NCBI GenBank assembly: GCA_020152595.1
Contig: JAIGNY010001472.1
Location: 1,170,001 to 1,234,000, forward strand
Length of the DNA stretch: 64,000 bases
Direction: 5' to 3'
Source: Chiridota heheva
Taxonomy: Eukaryota > Echinodermata > Holothuroidea > Apodida > Chiridotidae
This document shows positions 1 to 13,200 of this stretch, one piece after another; the first letter of the stretch is position 1; each line of letters begins with the position of its first letter. Both the position numbers and the translations under genes were made by a program. The notes below the pieces were generated by a model, which was given only the letters and a program-made list of their open reading frames with translations, was not told the DNA's origin and made no database searches.

Positions 1-3000
1 GGTTTTTTCTTTCTTTTTCTGTACAGCAAAAAAGTGAAGGCTGATGTCCCCCCCCCTCCTCCATCCTTTCCCCCACCTCCCACTCACACACACACCTCAG
101 GCCTTGCCCGTCTCCGCGGTCTCTTATTATATATAACAATTATAGGATATCAACCTTTATAGCAGACAATTAGACTTTACGGCCCACTAGTTCAATATCA
201 AAGGTAAGGGATTTAAATATGTAATGGAAATGGAATATTTGATCATTTGAAAATGTTTTCGTGTTTTTTGGTATCAGTCGATGAATTTCTAAACAGATAA
301 TAAACGATAATACGGATTGCTGACATAAACTTAAAGTGGAATGGGAAAGATGATCAACGGAAATAGATTTTGTATAGCTAATACCGTAATGATACGTTTG
401 AAAAACATGTTAGAATTAAATCAACAGACCTTTCTTCGACTGTCCTTATATCATCATTGTTTTAATGAGAATAACGGAACATGACAATAACACATTTTAA
501 ATCGTGATCATACCCTTCCCATTGTGTACGGGGAAAACACTCTTTTATTATAATGGACAGCAGAACAAATATATATTAATCAGTAATGACTTTTGATTGG
601 CTACGACTATGCCCATATACTTCTAGAAAGTAAAATCTAAATGAGTAGATGTTTTGCTAAATGTAAATCGTGGAATACTATGTAGCTATTTTTGGAAATA
701 ATAGTATAGCTACCTTTTCTATAGTTTGCATTTTTTTGATTCAATCAAATCAAGGATCATCATTGGAAAGTTTGTTGCAAAATCTTTTGCAAAATTTCAA
801 ACAATAGATTTGTGCGTCACATGTAAGTGTTTTCTCTTCATGCTCCTTCGAGAATATATGAGAATCCACGAGTGAGCAAGAAAAAAAAAAAAAAAAGTAA
901 ATATTGAATTAATATACTGTTAGTGGTAACCACTAACAAACCAATATGACGTCAGATTCTTCGAAGTCATGTGATGCTTGGCACTGTAGCCAAATCAGTT
1001 TGTTTCTTGCCAAAAAAAATCGTAAACGGGTGGAAATAATCTAATCATATTTTAAAGGCAGGATTTTTTCTCTTATAGAGTGTATAAGTCTCATTCCTTT
1101 GCATATTGCTACTTTCACCGCTCATAAAAAAATCGAACTATGGTGTTAAGCCATTGATACCCCACTTTTTTCTGCACTTTTAGATCTCATTCCAGTATAT
1201 ATTTCCACTATTATTTATTAAATCTACCTCATCGTGATTCAATTTACCTTCCCTAAATTCGAAAGTTCCTTACAGCTGGGTAACTATATTGTCATGATTA
1301 TACGCATCACATGTTGCATTTCCCTTTAACAAAATTAATCATAGGATTGAAAAACGTCAAACAAATTTATGCCATTTGTTTGCTTCCCAAAAAAAGTAGA
1401 ATGAACATAAACATAGATATTCTTAACAGTAGATCTTGATCATTTGAGATATTAACGTGCTGCCATTTCATGTCAGATGGGGAATTTGTTACCTACTTAA
1501 CTAAAACATCCCTCTTCAGACTTAGACTCATGCTGAGGTCATTTTCTAATTCTTTAAAACAATAAAAAGCTTCATACGGCGAATAATGGCACATTTTACC
1601 ACTGTGTTTTTAAAAACACACGAATTAAAATATATTTATCTTCACGTTACAAACGCTACAGACGATAACTGGCCTGAAAGGGAAATACATTGCAATACAG
1701 CTTGAAGTTAAGTTCTTTGTCCGTTTAGACAATGTGTGCTAATTTTCCTTAGGCCTACTACTTTTATAAAATATGATCTTGATTGTTAATCTTGTAATGG
1801 TAAGAATGAAAAATTACGATAAACAATGCCAAAGATGAACAGAAACACATATTCTCATAACCTTACCTTCAGTTAAATTTACAAAAATTACTGTTCTCAT
1901 TGTAGCTTATAATGCGAATGAATATATGAATATGTGTGTGTGTGTGTGCGTCGTGGGCCTCCATTTGCTTGTTACACTTCTGTCTAAATAGTTGCATATT
2001 CAAACAGACGTGTATGTAACGACAGTCTCTTCCCTAGGGTAAGGTTAGACAAGTGATTAGAACAGACAAGTATTCAAAACGTGATCCGTTGCCCGTTCAT
2101 GTTGTCATTAAGAGAGTTAGATTTTCTTCGCATGCAGAAATGAAACACGGCTATCAAAGTAGTAAACTCTTGTCTGCTTGTACTAACCGTATTTATTTTA
2201 CATCAGCTTATAACAATAACCATATTATTATCACCGACAATCTGTAATTGAAACGATTGGCAGAATTTCCATAAAATTGCATAGTTGCCAACCTAACACA
2301 CAAAAACCAGGTTAATCAAGTGTTAGGTTTCCGTCGTGAATAAAAGGAGGCATAATTTATCAACAAAAAGGTTTCTTATTATTATTACGACACAGCTAGG
2401 AGAGACAAGGGTCGATGCACGCATAAGAAACAATTGTATCATATTATTTGGTCCGCAAGGCCGTTGGCCTTGTAATGGTGTATAACAGCTAAGATAGGAT
2501 TTTCAAGGCAGTTTTCTATAAAGAAGTGTATCTTAAAGAACAATTTGTGTCAATACGCCGAGATAATCCCAAAAGCAAGATGACAGAGACTACGAACTCG
2601 ATTCAAACATGTATTTTGTTTACTTTTTTTACAATAACTAATACCGATTAAGAACTATTTAAGGTAATAGCATTACATTCATATGTTACAGATCTCAAAG
2701 TAGACACAGGCACATTTTCTTGTACATTTTCTTTGACTTCTTTTTTGCATTTGTGGCAGAACCTTTGGTTTAGAATCCTTCCGCAATGTTTTCCTGAATG
2801 TTCAATAGTTTATCATTTCCAAAATAACGTGAAAATTTAAATTCCACTCAATTGAAGTACAGGGACTAGAGTTGAATTTGATAGGACGGGGTACATTTTG
2901 TAGTGCTTTTATGAACGTAGTTTTCTGTCAAATATCATTCAACAGCTCATAAATAATAACATTTTGTCTTAGTGCTTCGTCGATCCCTGTCTCTCATGTT

Positions 3001-5284
3001 TTCATTTCTAATTGGTACTTTATATTTCTTTAGACATTGGAATAATATCATTGCAACCCCCTCTCCATTCATTAAATGTTGGTCATTATATTTGGCTTTT
3101 TAGAATTAGGTTAAAACACAAAATAACAAACAAAACACATTGGAAATGGAAGAGTGATGAGGTAAACAGCGAGCAAAACAATAAAGCAATATAACACTAA
3201 ATTATGTATAATCATTATTACTCTCATAAGGCACAATTACTTCAACAGTTTTGTCCAAAATTTAGCATAGATTCTGAAGTAGAATAAAAATCTAACAAAT
3301 GGAACAAATCGATGAAAAATCATTTCAGGGTCTGGTTGTGATGTCAATTCTATCACTATGATTGAAAGAAAATCTATAAAAGGTATGTCTATTAGCTCCC
3401 GCCGTTCTTGTATAATTACATCGTAATTTCAGACGTTTTAAAATCTTACAGGTTTTCCCATTAATATTTTGTATTGATTCAGCTGATACTGTATTTACCA
3501 GTGACCGTGACATACTATTTTCTTCACATATTTACAAAAAATGAAAGGTCAACATTTGTTAACAACGCTAAATATTTGCAGTAACTTACTTTTAGGAGTA
3601 AATACAGATTTCTTTTGCTTATTAGGTATTGGATGCAGATAAGTGGTGTGGGATTTTTTTTTTTTACATTAAATTCCATACATCTTTCAGAGTTAAGGTA
3701 AAACGTGAAGAAATATATTTGTATTAAAAAAATAAACAATATGGGTTTTCACAAATATCTTTGTTAAATATATTGTGTTAGCAAGAAGGTGTCACACTTT
3801 TCTGAAAAATGACAAACGTGGCCCCTTTGAAAATGAAAAGTGCCCTCAATAACTCTCAATCGTGTAAGAACTGGTAGGGTGTGCACACACCTTTTTACAC
3901 AAATATTACAAAAGGGCCCCTTTAAATGAAGTGCTCCTTACTTACTGACCCAATAGTAGGAAACTGGTTGACTTTTGTCAGTCCTATATGCGGAAGAATG
4001 TGTTATTAGATGTTGTTTTACACTGGTATAGTTATTGGTCCATGCTTACAAAAAGCACAGTATTGTGTACATCAATTGCCAAAAGAAATACTGATCAAGT
4101 TAAGAGCTTGCTGTGGTCCAACTGTTATTGTGAATAGAACAGCACGTCATTTGCAAGTGTACAGTGATAGGGTGTAAATGCCATCTGAAATATCAAGTGT
4201 TTAGAGATGATTTAAAGGACTTAGTGGTGGTGGGTGATAAAATATTGTGCACAAACACAGATATGGTACACATATGACTTTCTTTATACACCGTTTTCCT
4301 CATATAAAGTTGAGCTAGCTACTGTACATTTGTTTCACCACCATCATGGATATCATCAACACATTTTTATTTAATAAACAATTTCTACTTTCTCACTGCT
4401 GTTTATCCACCAAATAAATTAGAAAAAATAAATTTCATGAATGGAATGGTAGTGAATGGTATTCTTTATTAAACTAATTCGGCTTTTCCTCTCTGTGGTT
4501 AACAAATGTTAACTTCTGTGCTTCAATTGATTACAATACTGCTTCATCTATGGCACTTAATCATCAGTACAGAAAAACCCACTGAGGACTGTAATATTTG
4601 CTCTATTTGGCTGCATGTTTAAATCAATATGTGTTTGCTCATACGAGCTCAGTCACAAATTATTGATGTCAACACAGAGTCATATTTAGCATCATTGTGA
4701 ACACTCTGTACTATGAAATGACATCCTTATTGATTCCAAATAATCATTTTCATTAATCAGGTTTTAAAAACAAATATTTTTTCAGTATTTTAAAACAAAG
4801 CAGTTTTCTTAATATTACTAAATATTACATATTTGACATCTGTAGAGAAAAAATGAACTTCTTTCATTCAAAATATTGCAATTTTGATGTATCTTGTACT
4901 GTATGCCACAATCTTTATGATCAGAATCATGTAATATTTTCCATCAAACTAAAACCTCGATTAGTTTCTACACAAACAAAAAATGAACTTCAGAGAAAAT
5001 ACTTAATGAGCGATTTGTCATACTTTTAAAATTATACTTTTACTAAGTAGAATGATACAATGGACTGCATATCGATTGTTATTTTTAACTTATTTTATAT
5101 GTCAGATATGTTTATTTCGTATAGTAGAAAACAAAGATATCAAATTTCTTGTAATAAAATTACTTAATATTGAAGTTCGATCAAGTAGTTGTATCTAAGC
5201 GATATTCATGCTATTAATTAGTGAATATATACCTACATATATATACCTTAGAAAAAACTGTAAATCTATGAGAAATTAATTGCA
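1..5284. other. AT-rich sequence without recognisable gene
   Basis: No ORF longer than about 70 codons and none resembling a known protein. Small landmarks are a C-run near 49-55, a poly-A run at 881-896, a short GT microsatellite near 1934-1948 and a small hairpin at 918-938 (10-bp arms, 1-nt loop). A ~70-bp stretch at 3697-3765 is shared, with mismatches, with 24425-24500, so it belongs to a dispersed repeat. If the guanylate cyclase gene extends upstream this could be intron, but no N-terminal H-NOX exon was recognised here. Confidence 0.6.
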
Positions 5285-5335
5285 ATGAGGTTAAGCATTA
5301 CGATTATTAATGTGGGTTACATCTTGATGTCATCT

Positions 5336-5580
5336 AAAGTTCTTGAATGGTCATTTACAGTGCTTGATTTGTTGCCATCAAAAGTGGATGAATGGTCATC
5401 ACTTACATTGCTTGAATTGTTGCCATCCAAAGTGGATGAATGGTCATCACTTACACTGCTTGAATTGTTGCCATCCAAACTGGATAAATGGTCATCACTT
5501 ACACTGCTTGAATTTTTTGTATCTAAAATGGATGAGGGGTAATCATTTACAGAACTTGACTTGTAGTCATCGAAAGTAAA
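5336..5580. repeat. 48-bp minisatellite, block 1
   Basis: Five or so units of 48 bp, each carrying a core like TTGCCATCCAAAGTGGATGA followed by ATGGTCATCACTTACA. Because 48 is a multiple of three and the unit lacks stops in several frames, three overlapping ORFs run through it. On the minus strand (5317-5637) it reads as a 16-residue Ser/Asp-rich repeat (DDHSSTLDGNNSS core). This is best read as a non-coding minisatellite: the ORFs have no family resemblance and both strands are open. Confidence 0.9.
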
Positions 5581-6055
5581 CAGTCCGGCAACATGTGTAT
5601 TAATAGAAACAGTTCTAACACACGTGAATTGTGGCATAATGCAAGCATATTGTTTAGATGTTGCGATAAGATGTCATAGTTTCTGATTTATTTACTTGCA
5701 ATAGTAATAATTATTGTGTTGAAAAACAATTGAATTTTCAAAATGGCTGTTCTGCGTTAAAAAGCCTAGCTTTATTGTCTATTATTTAAAATATTTTGAA
5801 AACAGCGTGGTGAACATATAAAATGGGAGTGGAAAAGTTTTAGCCATTACAGTAATGAATGTATTTTCATTAGTTTTAAGATTCCCCTAGCAAATATATT
5901 TTTTCCAGACGTATTTCAAATTTAAAAAGTATCACGGAAATATTACAATATGGCGGTTTCATGTAGCATGATGTTTCCATTTATAGTTACACTTATGTTC
6001 CCATTAATAGGCATGTTTCCGGACTGTTAAATGAATGCTTATCATATAAATTGCT
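5581..6055. other. Non-repeat spacer between minisatellite blocks
   Basis: AT-rich sequence separating two blocks of the same 48-bp repeat. No gene or RNA feature seen. Confidence 0.5.
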
Positions 6056-6606
6056 GGGCTTGTAGTCATCCAAAGTGAATGAATGGTAATCATTTACAGT
6101 GCTTGGCTTGTTGTGATCCAAAGTGGATGAATGGTCATCATCAATAATGCATGACTTGTTGCCATCCAGAGGGTATGAATGGTTGTTATTTATAACGCCT
6201 GACTTGTAGCCATCCAAATTGATCGAATGGTAATCATATACAGTGCATGACTTGTTGCCATCCAAAGTAAATGAATGATGATCATCCATAGCACTGATTT
6301 GCGGAGGAATGGTAATTATTTACAGTGCTTACTTTGTAGCCGCTAAAAATGGATGAATGGTGATCATCTGCAGTGCTTGACTTGTTGCCATTCAAAGTGA
6401 ATGAATACTAATCATTCATAATGCTTGGCTTGAAACAAACCATAGTGAATGAAGAGTCATCATCTACAGTGCTTAACTTGTTGCCATCCAAAGTAAATAA
6501 ATTGTAATCAGTTACAGTGTTTAGCTTGTTGCCATCCAAAGTGAATGAATGGTTATCATTATAGTGCTTGAGTCATTGCCATCCAAAGTGTATAAATGGT
6601 AATTAC
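6056..6606. repeat. 48-bp minisatellite, block 2 (diverged)
   Basis: About eleven more degenerate units of the 48-bp repeat. Units are less alike than in block 1, so this block is older or less homogenised. The minus strand at 5993-6289 stays open through it with 16-residue periodicity (HSFTLDGNKS-like). The block stops abruptly at ~6606, where an unrelated dispersed element begins, and resumes at ~7165. Confidence 0.85.
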
Positions 6607-7155
6607 CTTCACCAAGGACAGAGGTTATATTTTTGCCTGTGTGTGTTTGTTTGTTTATTTGTCTTCAACATATCTTAAGAAGAAGTGCCTGGATTTTGAT
6701 TAAATTTGGTGTGTGGTTTTGTTACTGCTTGGAAAAGAGGTGATTAGAGTGAGATGTATCGAAGTAGGGGAAAGGATAAGGATATTTTAGGGCAAGTTTT
6801 ATCAACAATTGTTAAAGCTGAAACTTTCCAATGGAATGTGCTGAACAATGAACTTATGCCATGAAAGAAGAGCCATACAATCAATTTTCTGGACTCAAAG
6901 AATATCAAATGAAGTGGTCTCTGGTATCAAAGAAATCAAAACAATTGGTTTCTGCTATGAATGGAATGTGAATATACTCTGAATAGAGCTCAAACAATGA
7001 ATGCTATAGCCTGAATTAAACTGAAAACAATTATCACAAGTGATGATCCTTAAGTGTTTAGACTATAAAGGGCAATACAGATAATAGTATTCCGCTAAGC
7101 AATGAACACGAGGCAGAGGAGGTATGCGCTCTGCATAGTGCTATATTTCTAGTTA
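6607..7155 (+). mobile_element. Dispersed non-autonomous element inserted in the minisatellite
   Basis: Starts with a CACCAAGGACAGAGGTTAT-like head and a GTTTGTTTGTTT stretch, and ends with a GAGGTATGCGCTCTGCATAGTG-like tail followed by TTCTAGTT. A second, shorter copy with the same head and tail lies at ~57003-57398. The head resembles a very common repeat of marine deuterostomes (recall, not searched). It has no coding capacity. The 48-bp minisatellite lies on both sides, so it inserted into an existing array. Confidence 0.6.
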
Positions 7156-7164
7156 TTTACAGTC

Positions 7165-7250
7165 ATCTTGGCTTGCAGCCATCCAAAGTAAATGAATGGT
7201 CATCATCTAGAGTGTTTGACTTGATGTCATTCAAAGTGAATTAATGGTTC
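7165..7250. repeat. 48-bp minisatellite, block 3
   Basis: Two degenerate units (GCAGCCATCCAAAGTAAATG and a second copy) beyond the inserted element. They show the array was continuous before the insertion. Confidence 0.7.
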
Positions 7251-7299
7251 AAATCTATACTGGTAATGATGCACTACACGTCCATAAACATAGATAATC

Positions 7300-10200
7300 A
7301 ATCATTATGTATATTATATAATCTTGTTATTGCAATATGATTTAGATTTAAAACAATTTATTAACATTTTATTGCAATTCATGATATTCATTAAAATTTC
7401 CCATACTGTAGTAGAGAAAAAGGTTTGAAATACATGACGGAATGATACTTTTTGAACAAATATGATACAGAAATTAAAATAATTTTCAAATAATGTGGAA
7501 ATATTGCAATTCACAATACTGATTAAAAGACACCATAGTGTATTAGATAAACTTGCACATGACCCCATTGTGCTCTGAATACAAGTTTAATGTACACAAA
7601 ATACAATGATGTCATTTGTCAATATGCTAAATAAAAGCTTATATTTTTGGAGAAACGTTGACGTCACTAAATACTAAAACCTTTACAGTTACTCAATATT
7701 TATGTGATGTTGGTCGCATCATTCGCTTTTCACAAATTTGAAAGATGTTCTATTGAAAGTCCCCATAGTGTATTAGAAAAACCTACACAGGACCCCATAG
7801 AGCATTGAATACAAGTTCATTTAATGTTGTTAGTATAGCAATTTTATTCATATTTGAAAGTTTTGTGTAATTATTCATATTGCAATTGATAAGATTTCTG
7901 AAAGACCCCATAGTGTGTTAGAGAAATTTGCACAGGGCCCCATAGTGCCCTGAATACAAGTTTAAGACACACACAGGAAATGCTACTATAAGTCAAAAAG
8001 TATATAAAATTATCATCAAAAAGAGATAATGCCATGGAAAATTGTCTTTTCATGTACCATAACCTTGGGATTTATTCTTTAAACCTAATGATATCACCCT
8101 GTTAGTGCAATTTTATTCATATTTAGAGCTTGCAATTTCTGATATTTATTTAAATACCTCAACAGAGTGTTACAGAAACTAACACAGGACCCTATAGTGT
8201 TGTGAATACAAGGTTGAGATACACAAATAGAACTATACTATTAGTGAAACAAAAATGGATATGCACCATAAAAGGCAATGAATTCTTTGGAAATTTGCTT
8301 TCAGCATTATATCATTTACTTTAAAATTAAGCTTAATCTAGATCACATAATCTTGTCAATATGGCAATTTAATTCATATTTAAAGGTTTTGTGTAATTGT
8401 ATACGTTGCAATTCATAATATTGACTGAAAGATCCATAGTGTATTAGAGAAACTTGCACAGGGCCCCATACTGCCGTAAATACAAGTTTAAGACAAACAA
8501 AGGAAATCATACTATAAGTCAAGAAATATATAAAACTTTAATCAAAAGGTGATGATTCCATTGAAGATTTGTCTTCATCAATAGTCATACTCTTTGGAGT
8601 TAAGCTTTAACCTGAAACTAACACAGGACCTATAGTGGTGTGAATCCAAGTTTGAGATACACAAATAAAATTTTATTATTGGTGAAATAAAAAAGGATAT
8701 GCACTATAAAAGGCAAAAAATTCTTTAGAAATTTTCTTTCAGCATTATATCGTTTACTTTAAGATTAAGCTTAATCTGGATCACATAATCTTGTCAATAT
8801 GGCAATTTAATTAATATTTAAACGTTTTGTGTAATTGTCTATATTCCAACTTATGATATTGACTAAAAGACTCCTTAGTGTATTAGAGAAACTTGCACAG
8901 GGCCTCATACTGTTGTGGCTACAAGTATAAGATACACAAAGGAATAGATAATATTAGAGAAATACACCAAAAAATATGCACATTAAAACAAAATGATTTC
9001 TTTGGAAATTTGCTTTTTAGCATTGTATCATTGATTTTAAAATTAGGATATATCTGCATCATTTATTCTTGTTAATAAAGCAATTCAATTCATATTTCAA
9101 AGTTTTGTGTTAATGTTTATATTGCAATTCATAAGATTGACTGATATACCCCGTAGTATATTAGAGAAATTTGCACAGGGCCCGAAAGTACCCTAAATAC
9201 AAGTTTAAGTTACACAAAGGAAATGCTACTATAAGTCAAAAAGTATATACAATTCTCATAAACAGGAGATAATTCCATGGAAAATGTGTCTTCATCAAGT
9301 ACCATAGCCTTGGGATATAAGCTTTAAACTGAATGATATAATCTTGTTATTGCAATTTGATTCATATTTATTACTTGTAATGTTTGATGTTTATGGAAAA
9401 ACCCACAGTGTATTATAGAAACTTACACGAACCTCATAGTGGTGTAAATACAAGTTTGAGATGCACAAATAAAATTATACTATTGGTGAAATAAAAAGAA
9501 TATGCACATTAAAAGGCAATGAATTCTTTTTAAAATTTGCTTTCAGCATTATATCGTTTACTTTAAAATTAAGCTTTATCTAGATCACATAAATTTGTCA
9601 ATATGGCAATTTAATTCATATTTAAAAGTTTTGTGTAATTGTTTATATTCCAATTCATTATATTGCCTAAAAGGCCCCACAGTGTATTAAAGAAACTTAC
9701 ACAGGGCTTCATACTGCCGTGAATACAAGTTTAAGACACACAAAGGAAATGATAATATTGGAGAAATAGAAAAAGGATATGCCCATTAAAGACAATGATT
9801 TCTTTTGGAATTTGCTTTCGGCATTGTGTCAGTAACTTTAAAATTAAGCTATATCTGCATCATTTAATCTTATTAGTATAGCAATTTAATTTATATTTGA
9901 AAGTTTTGTGTAAATATTTATATTGCAATTGATAAGATTTCTGAAAGACCCCATAGTGTATTAGAGAATTTTGCACAGGGTCCCATAGTGCCCTGAATAC
10001 AAGTTAAAGTTACACAAAGGAAATGCTACTATAAGTCAAAAAGCATATAAAATTATAATCAAAAGGGGATAATTCCATAGAAAATATGTCTTCATCAAGT
10101 GCCATAGCCTTGGGATTTAAGCTTTAAACTTAATGATATAATCTTGTTATTGCAATTTGATTCATATTTATTACTTGTAATGTTTGATGTTTATGGAAAA

Positions 10201-13200
10201 ATCCCACAGTGTATTATAGAAACTAACAAAGGACCCTATAGTGGTGTGAATACAAGTTTGAGATACTTGAAATTTCATTGAAAGACCCCAACAGTGTATT
10301 ACAGAAACTAACACAGGACCCTATAATGGTGTGAATACAAGTTTGAGATACACAAATAAGATTATACTATTGGTGAAATGAAAAAGGATATACATATCAA
10401 AAGGCAATTAATTCTTTGGAAATTTGCTTTCAGCATTATGTCGTTTATTTTAAAATTAAGATTTATCTAGATCACATAATTTTGTCAATATGGCAATTTA
10501 ATTCATATTCAAACGTTTTGTTTAATTGTTTATATTCTAATTCATAATATTGACTAAAAGACCCCACAGTGTAACAGAGAAACTTGCACAGGGCCTCATA
10601 CTGCCGTGGCTACAAGTATAAGATACACAAAGGAAATGATAATATTGGAGAAATACAAAAAGGATATGCACATTAAAAGAAAATGATTTCTTTGGAAATT
10701 TGCTTCTAGCATTATATCATTAACTTTAAAATTAAGATATATCTGCATCATTTAATCTTGTTAATAAAACAATTTGATTTATGTTTGAAAGTTTTGTGTA
10801 AATGTTTATATTGCATTTCATAAGATTGACTGATATACCTGACTGTATATTAGAGAAATTTTCACAGGGCCCGAAAGTACCCTAAATACAAATTTAAGTT
10901 ACACAAAAGAAATCCTACTATAAGTCAAAAAGTATATAAGATTCTCATGAAAAGAAAATAATTTCATGGGAAATTTTTCTTCATCAAGTACCATAGCCTT
11001 GGGATTTAAGCTTTAAACTTAATGATATAATCTTGTTATTGCAATTTGATTCATAGTTCAAACTTGCAATTTCTGATGTTCATTGAAAAACCCCACAGTG
11101 TATTACAGAACCTTGCACAGTACCCCGTAGTGGTGTGAATACAAGTTTGAAATACACAAATAGAATTATACTATTGGTGAAGTAAAAAAAGATATGCACA
11201 TCAAAACCAATTAATTCTTTGAAAATTTGCTTTCAGCATTATATCGTCTACTTTCAAATCAAGCTTTATCTAGATCACATAATCTTGTCAATATGGTAAT
11301 TTGATTCATATTTATAAGTTTTGTGTAATTGTTTATATTGCAATTCATAATATTGACTAAAAGACGCCAACAGTGTATTAGAGAAACTAACACAGGACCC
11401 TATAGTGGTGTGAATACAAGTTTAAGACACACTAAGTTAATGATAATTATGGAGAAATACAAAAAGGATATGCACATTAAAAGACAATGATTTCTTTGGA
11501 ATTTTGCTTTCAGCATTGTGTCAGTAACTTTAAAATTAGGCTATATCTGTATCATTTTATCTTGTTAGTTTGTTAGTATAGCAATTTAATTTATATTTGA
11601 AAGTGTTGTGTACATGTTTATATTGCAATTCATAGGATTTCTGAAAGACCCCATAGTGTATTAGAAAAATTTGCACAGGGCCCCATAGTGCCCTGAATAC
11701 AAGTTTAAGTTACACAAAGGGATTGCTACTATAAGTCAAAAAGTATATAAAATTCTCATAAAAAGGAGATAACTATAGGGAAAATTTGCCTTCATCAAGT
11801 ACCATAGCCTTTAGATTTAAGCTTTAACCTGAATGATATAGTCTTGTTATTGCAATTTGATTCATATTTATTACTTGTAATATTTGATGTTTATGGAAAA
11901 ACCCCACAGTGTATTATAGAAACTAACAAAGGACCCTATAGTGGTGTGAATACAAGTTTGAGATACTTGAAATTTCATTGAAAGACCCCAACAGTGTATT
12001 ACAGAAACTAACACAGGACCCTATAATGGTGTGAATACAAGTTTGAGATACACAAATAAGATTATACTATTGGTGAAATGAAAAAGGACATGCATATCAA
12101 AAGGCAATTAATTCTTTGGAAATTTGCTTTCAGCATTATGTCGTTTATTTTAAAATTAAGATTTATCTAGATCACATAATTTTGTCAATATGGCAATTTA
12201 ATTCATATTCAAACGTTTTGTTTAATTGTTTATATTCTAATTCATAATATTGACTAAAAGACCCCACAGTGTAACAGAGAAACTTGCACAGGGCCTCATA
12301 CTGCCGTGGCTACAAGTATAAGATACACAAAGGAAATGATAATATTGGAGAAATACAAAAAGGATATGCACATTAAAAGAAAATGATTTCTTTGGAAATT
12401 TGCTTCCAGCATTATATCATTAACTTTAAAATTAAGATATATCTGCATCATATAATCTTATTAATAAAACAATTTGATTTATGTTTGAAAGTTTTGTGTA
12501 AATGTTTATATTGCATTTCATAAGATTGACTGATATACCTGACTGTATATTAGAGAAATTTTCACAGGGCCCGAAAGTACCCTAAATACAAATTTAAGTT
12601 ACACAAAAGAAATGCTACTATAAGTCAAAAAGTATATAAGATTCTCATGAAAAGAAAATAATTTCATGGAAAATTTGTCTTCATCAAGTACCATAGCCTT
12701 GGGATTGAGGCTTTAAACTTAATGATATAATCTTGTTATTGCAATTTCATTCATAGTTCAAACTTGCAATTTCTGATGTTCATTGAAAAACCCCACAGTG
12801 TATTACAGAACCTTGCACAGTACCCCGTAGTGGTGTGAATACAAGTTTGAAATACACAAATAGAATTATACTATTAGTGAAGTAAAAAAAGATATGCACA
12901 TCAAAACCAATTAATTCTTTGAAAATTTGCTTTCAGCATTATATCGTCTACTTTCAAATCAAGCTTTATCTAGATCACATAATCTTGTCAATATGGTAAT
13001 TTGATTCATATTTATAAGTTTTGTGTAATTGTTTATATTGCAATTCATAATATTGACTAAAAGACGCCAACAGTGTATTAGAGAAACTAACACAGGACCC
13101 TATAGTGGTGTGAATACAAGTTTAAGACACACTAAGTTAATGATAATTATGGAGAAATACAAAAAGGATATGCACATTAAAAGACAATGATTTCTTTGGA

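Noticed and set aside
5317..5637. Ser/Asp-rich repeat protein on the minus strand
   Set aside because: Both strands and several frames are open because of the 48-bp period; no start context, homology or splice support.
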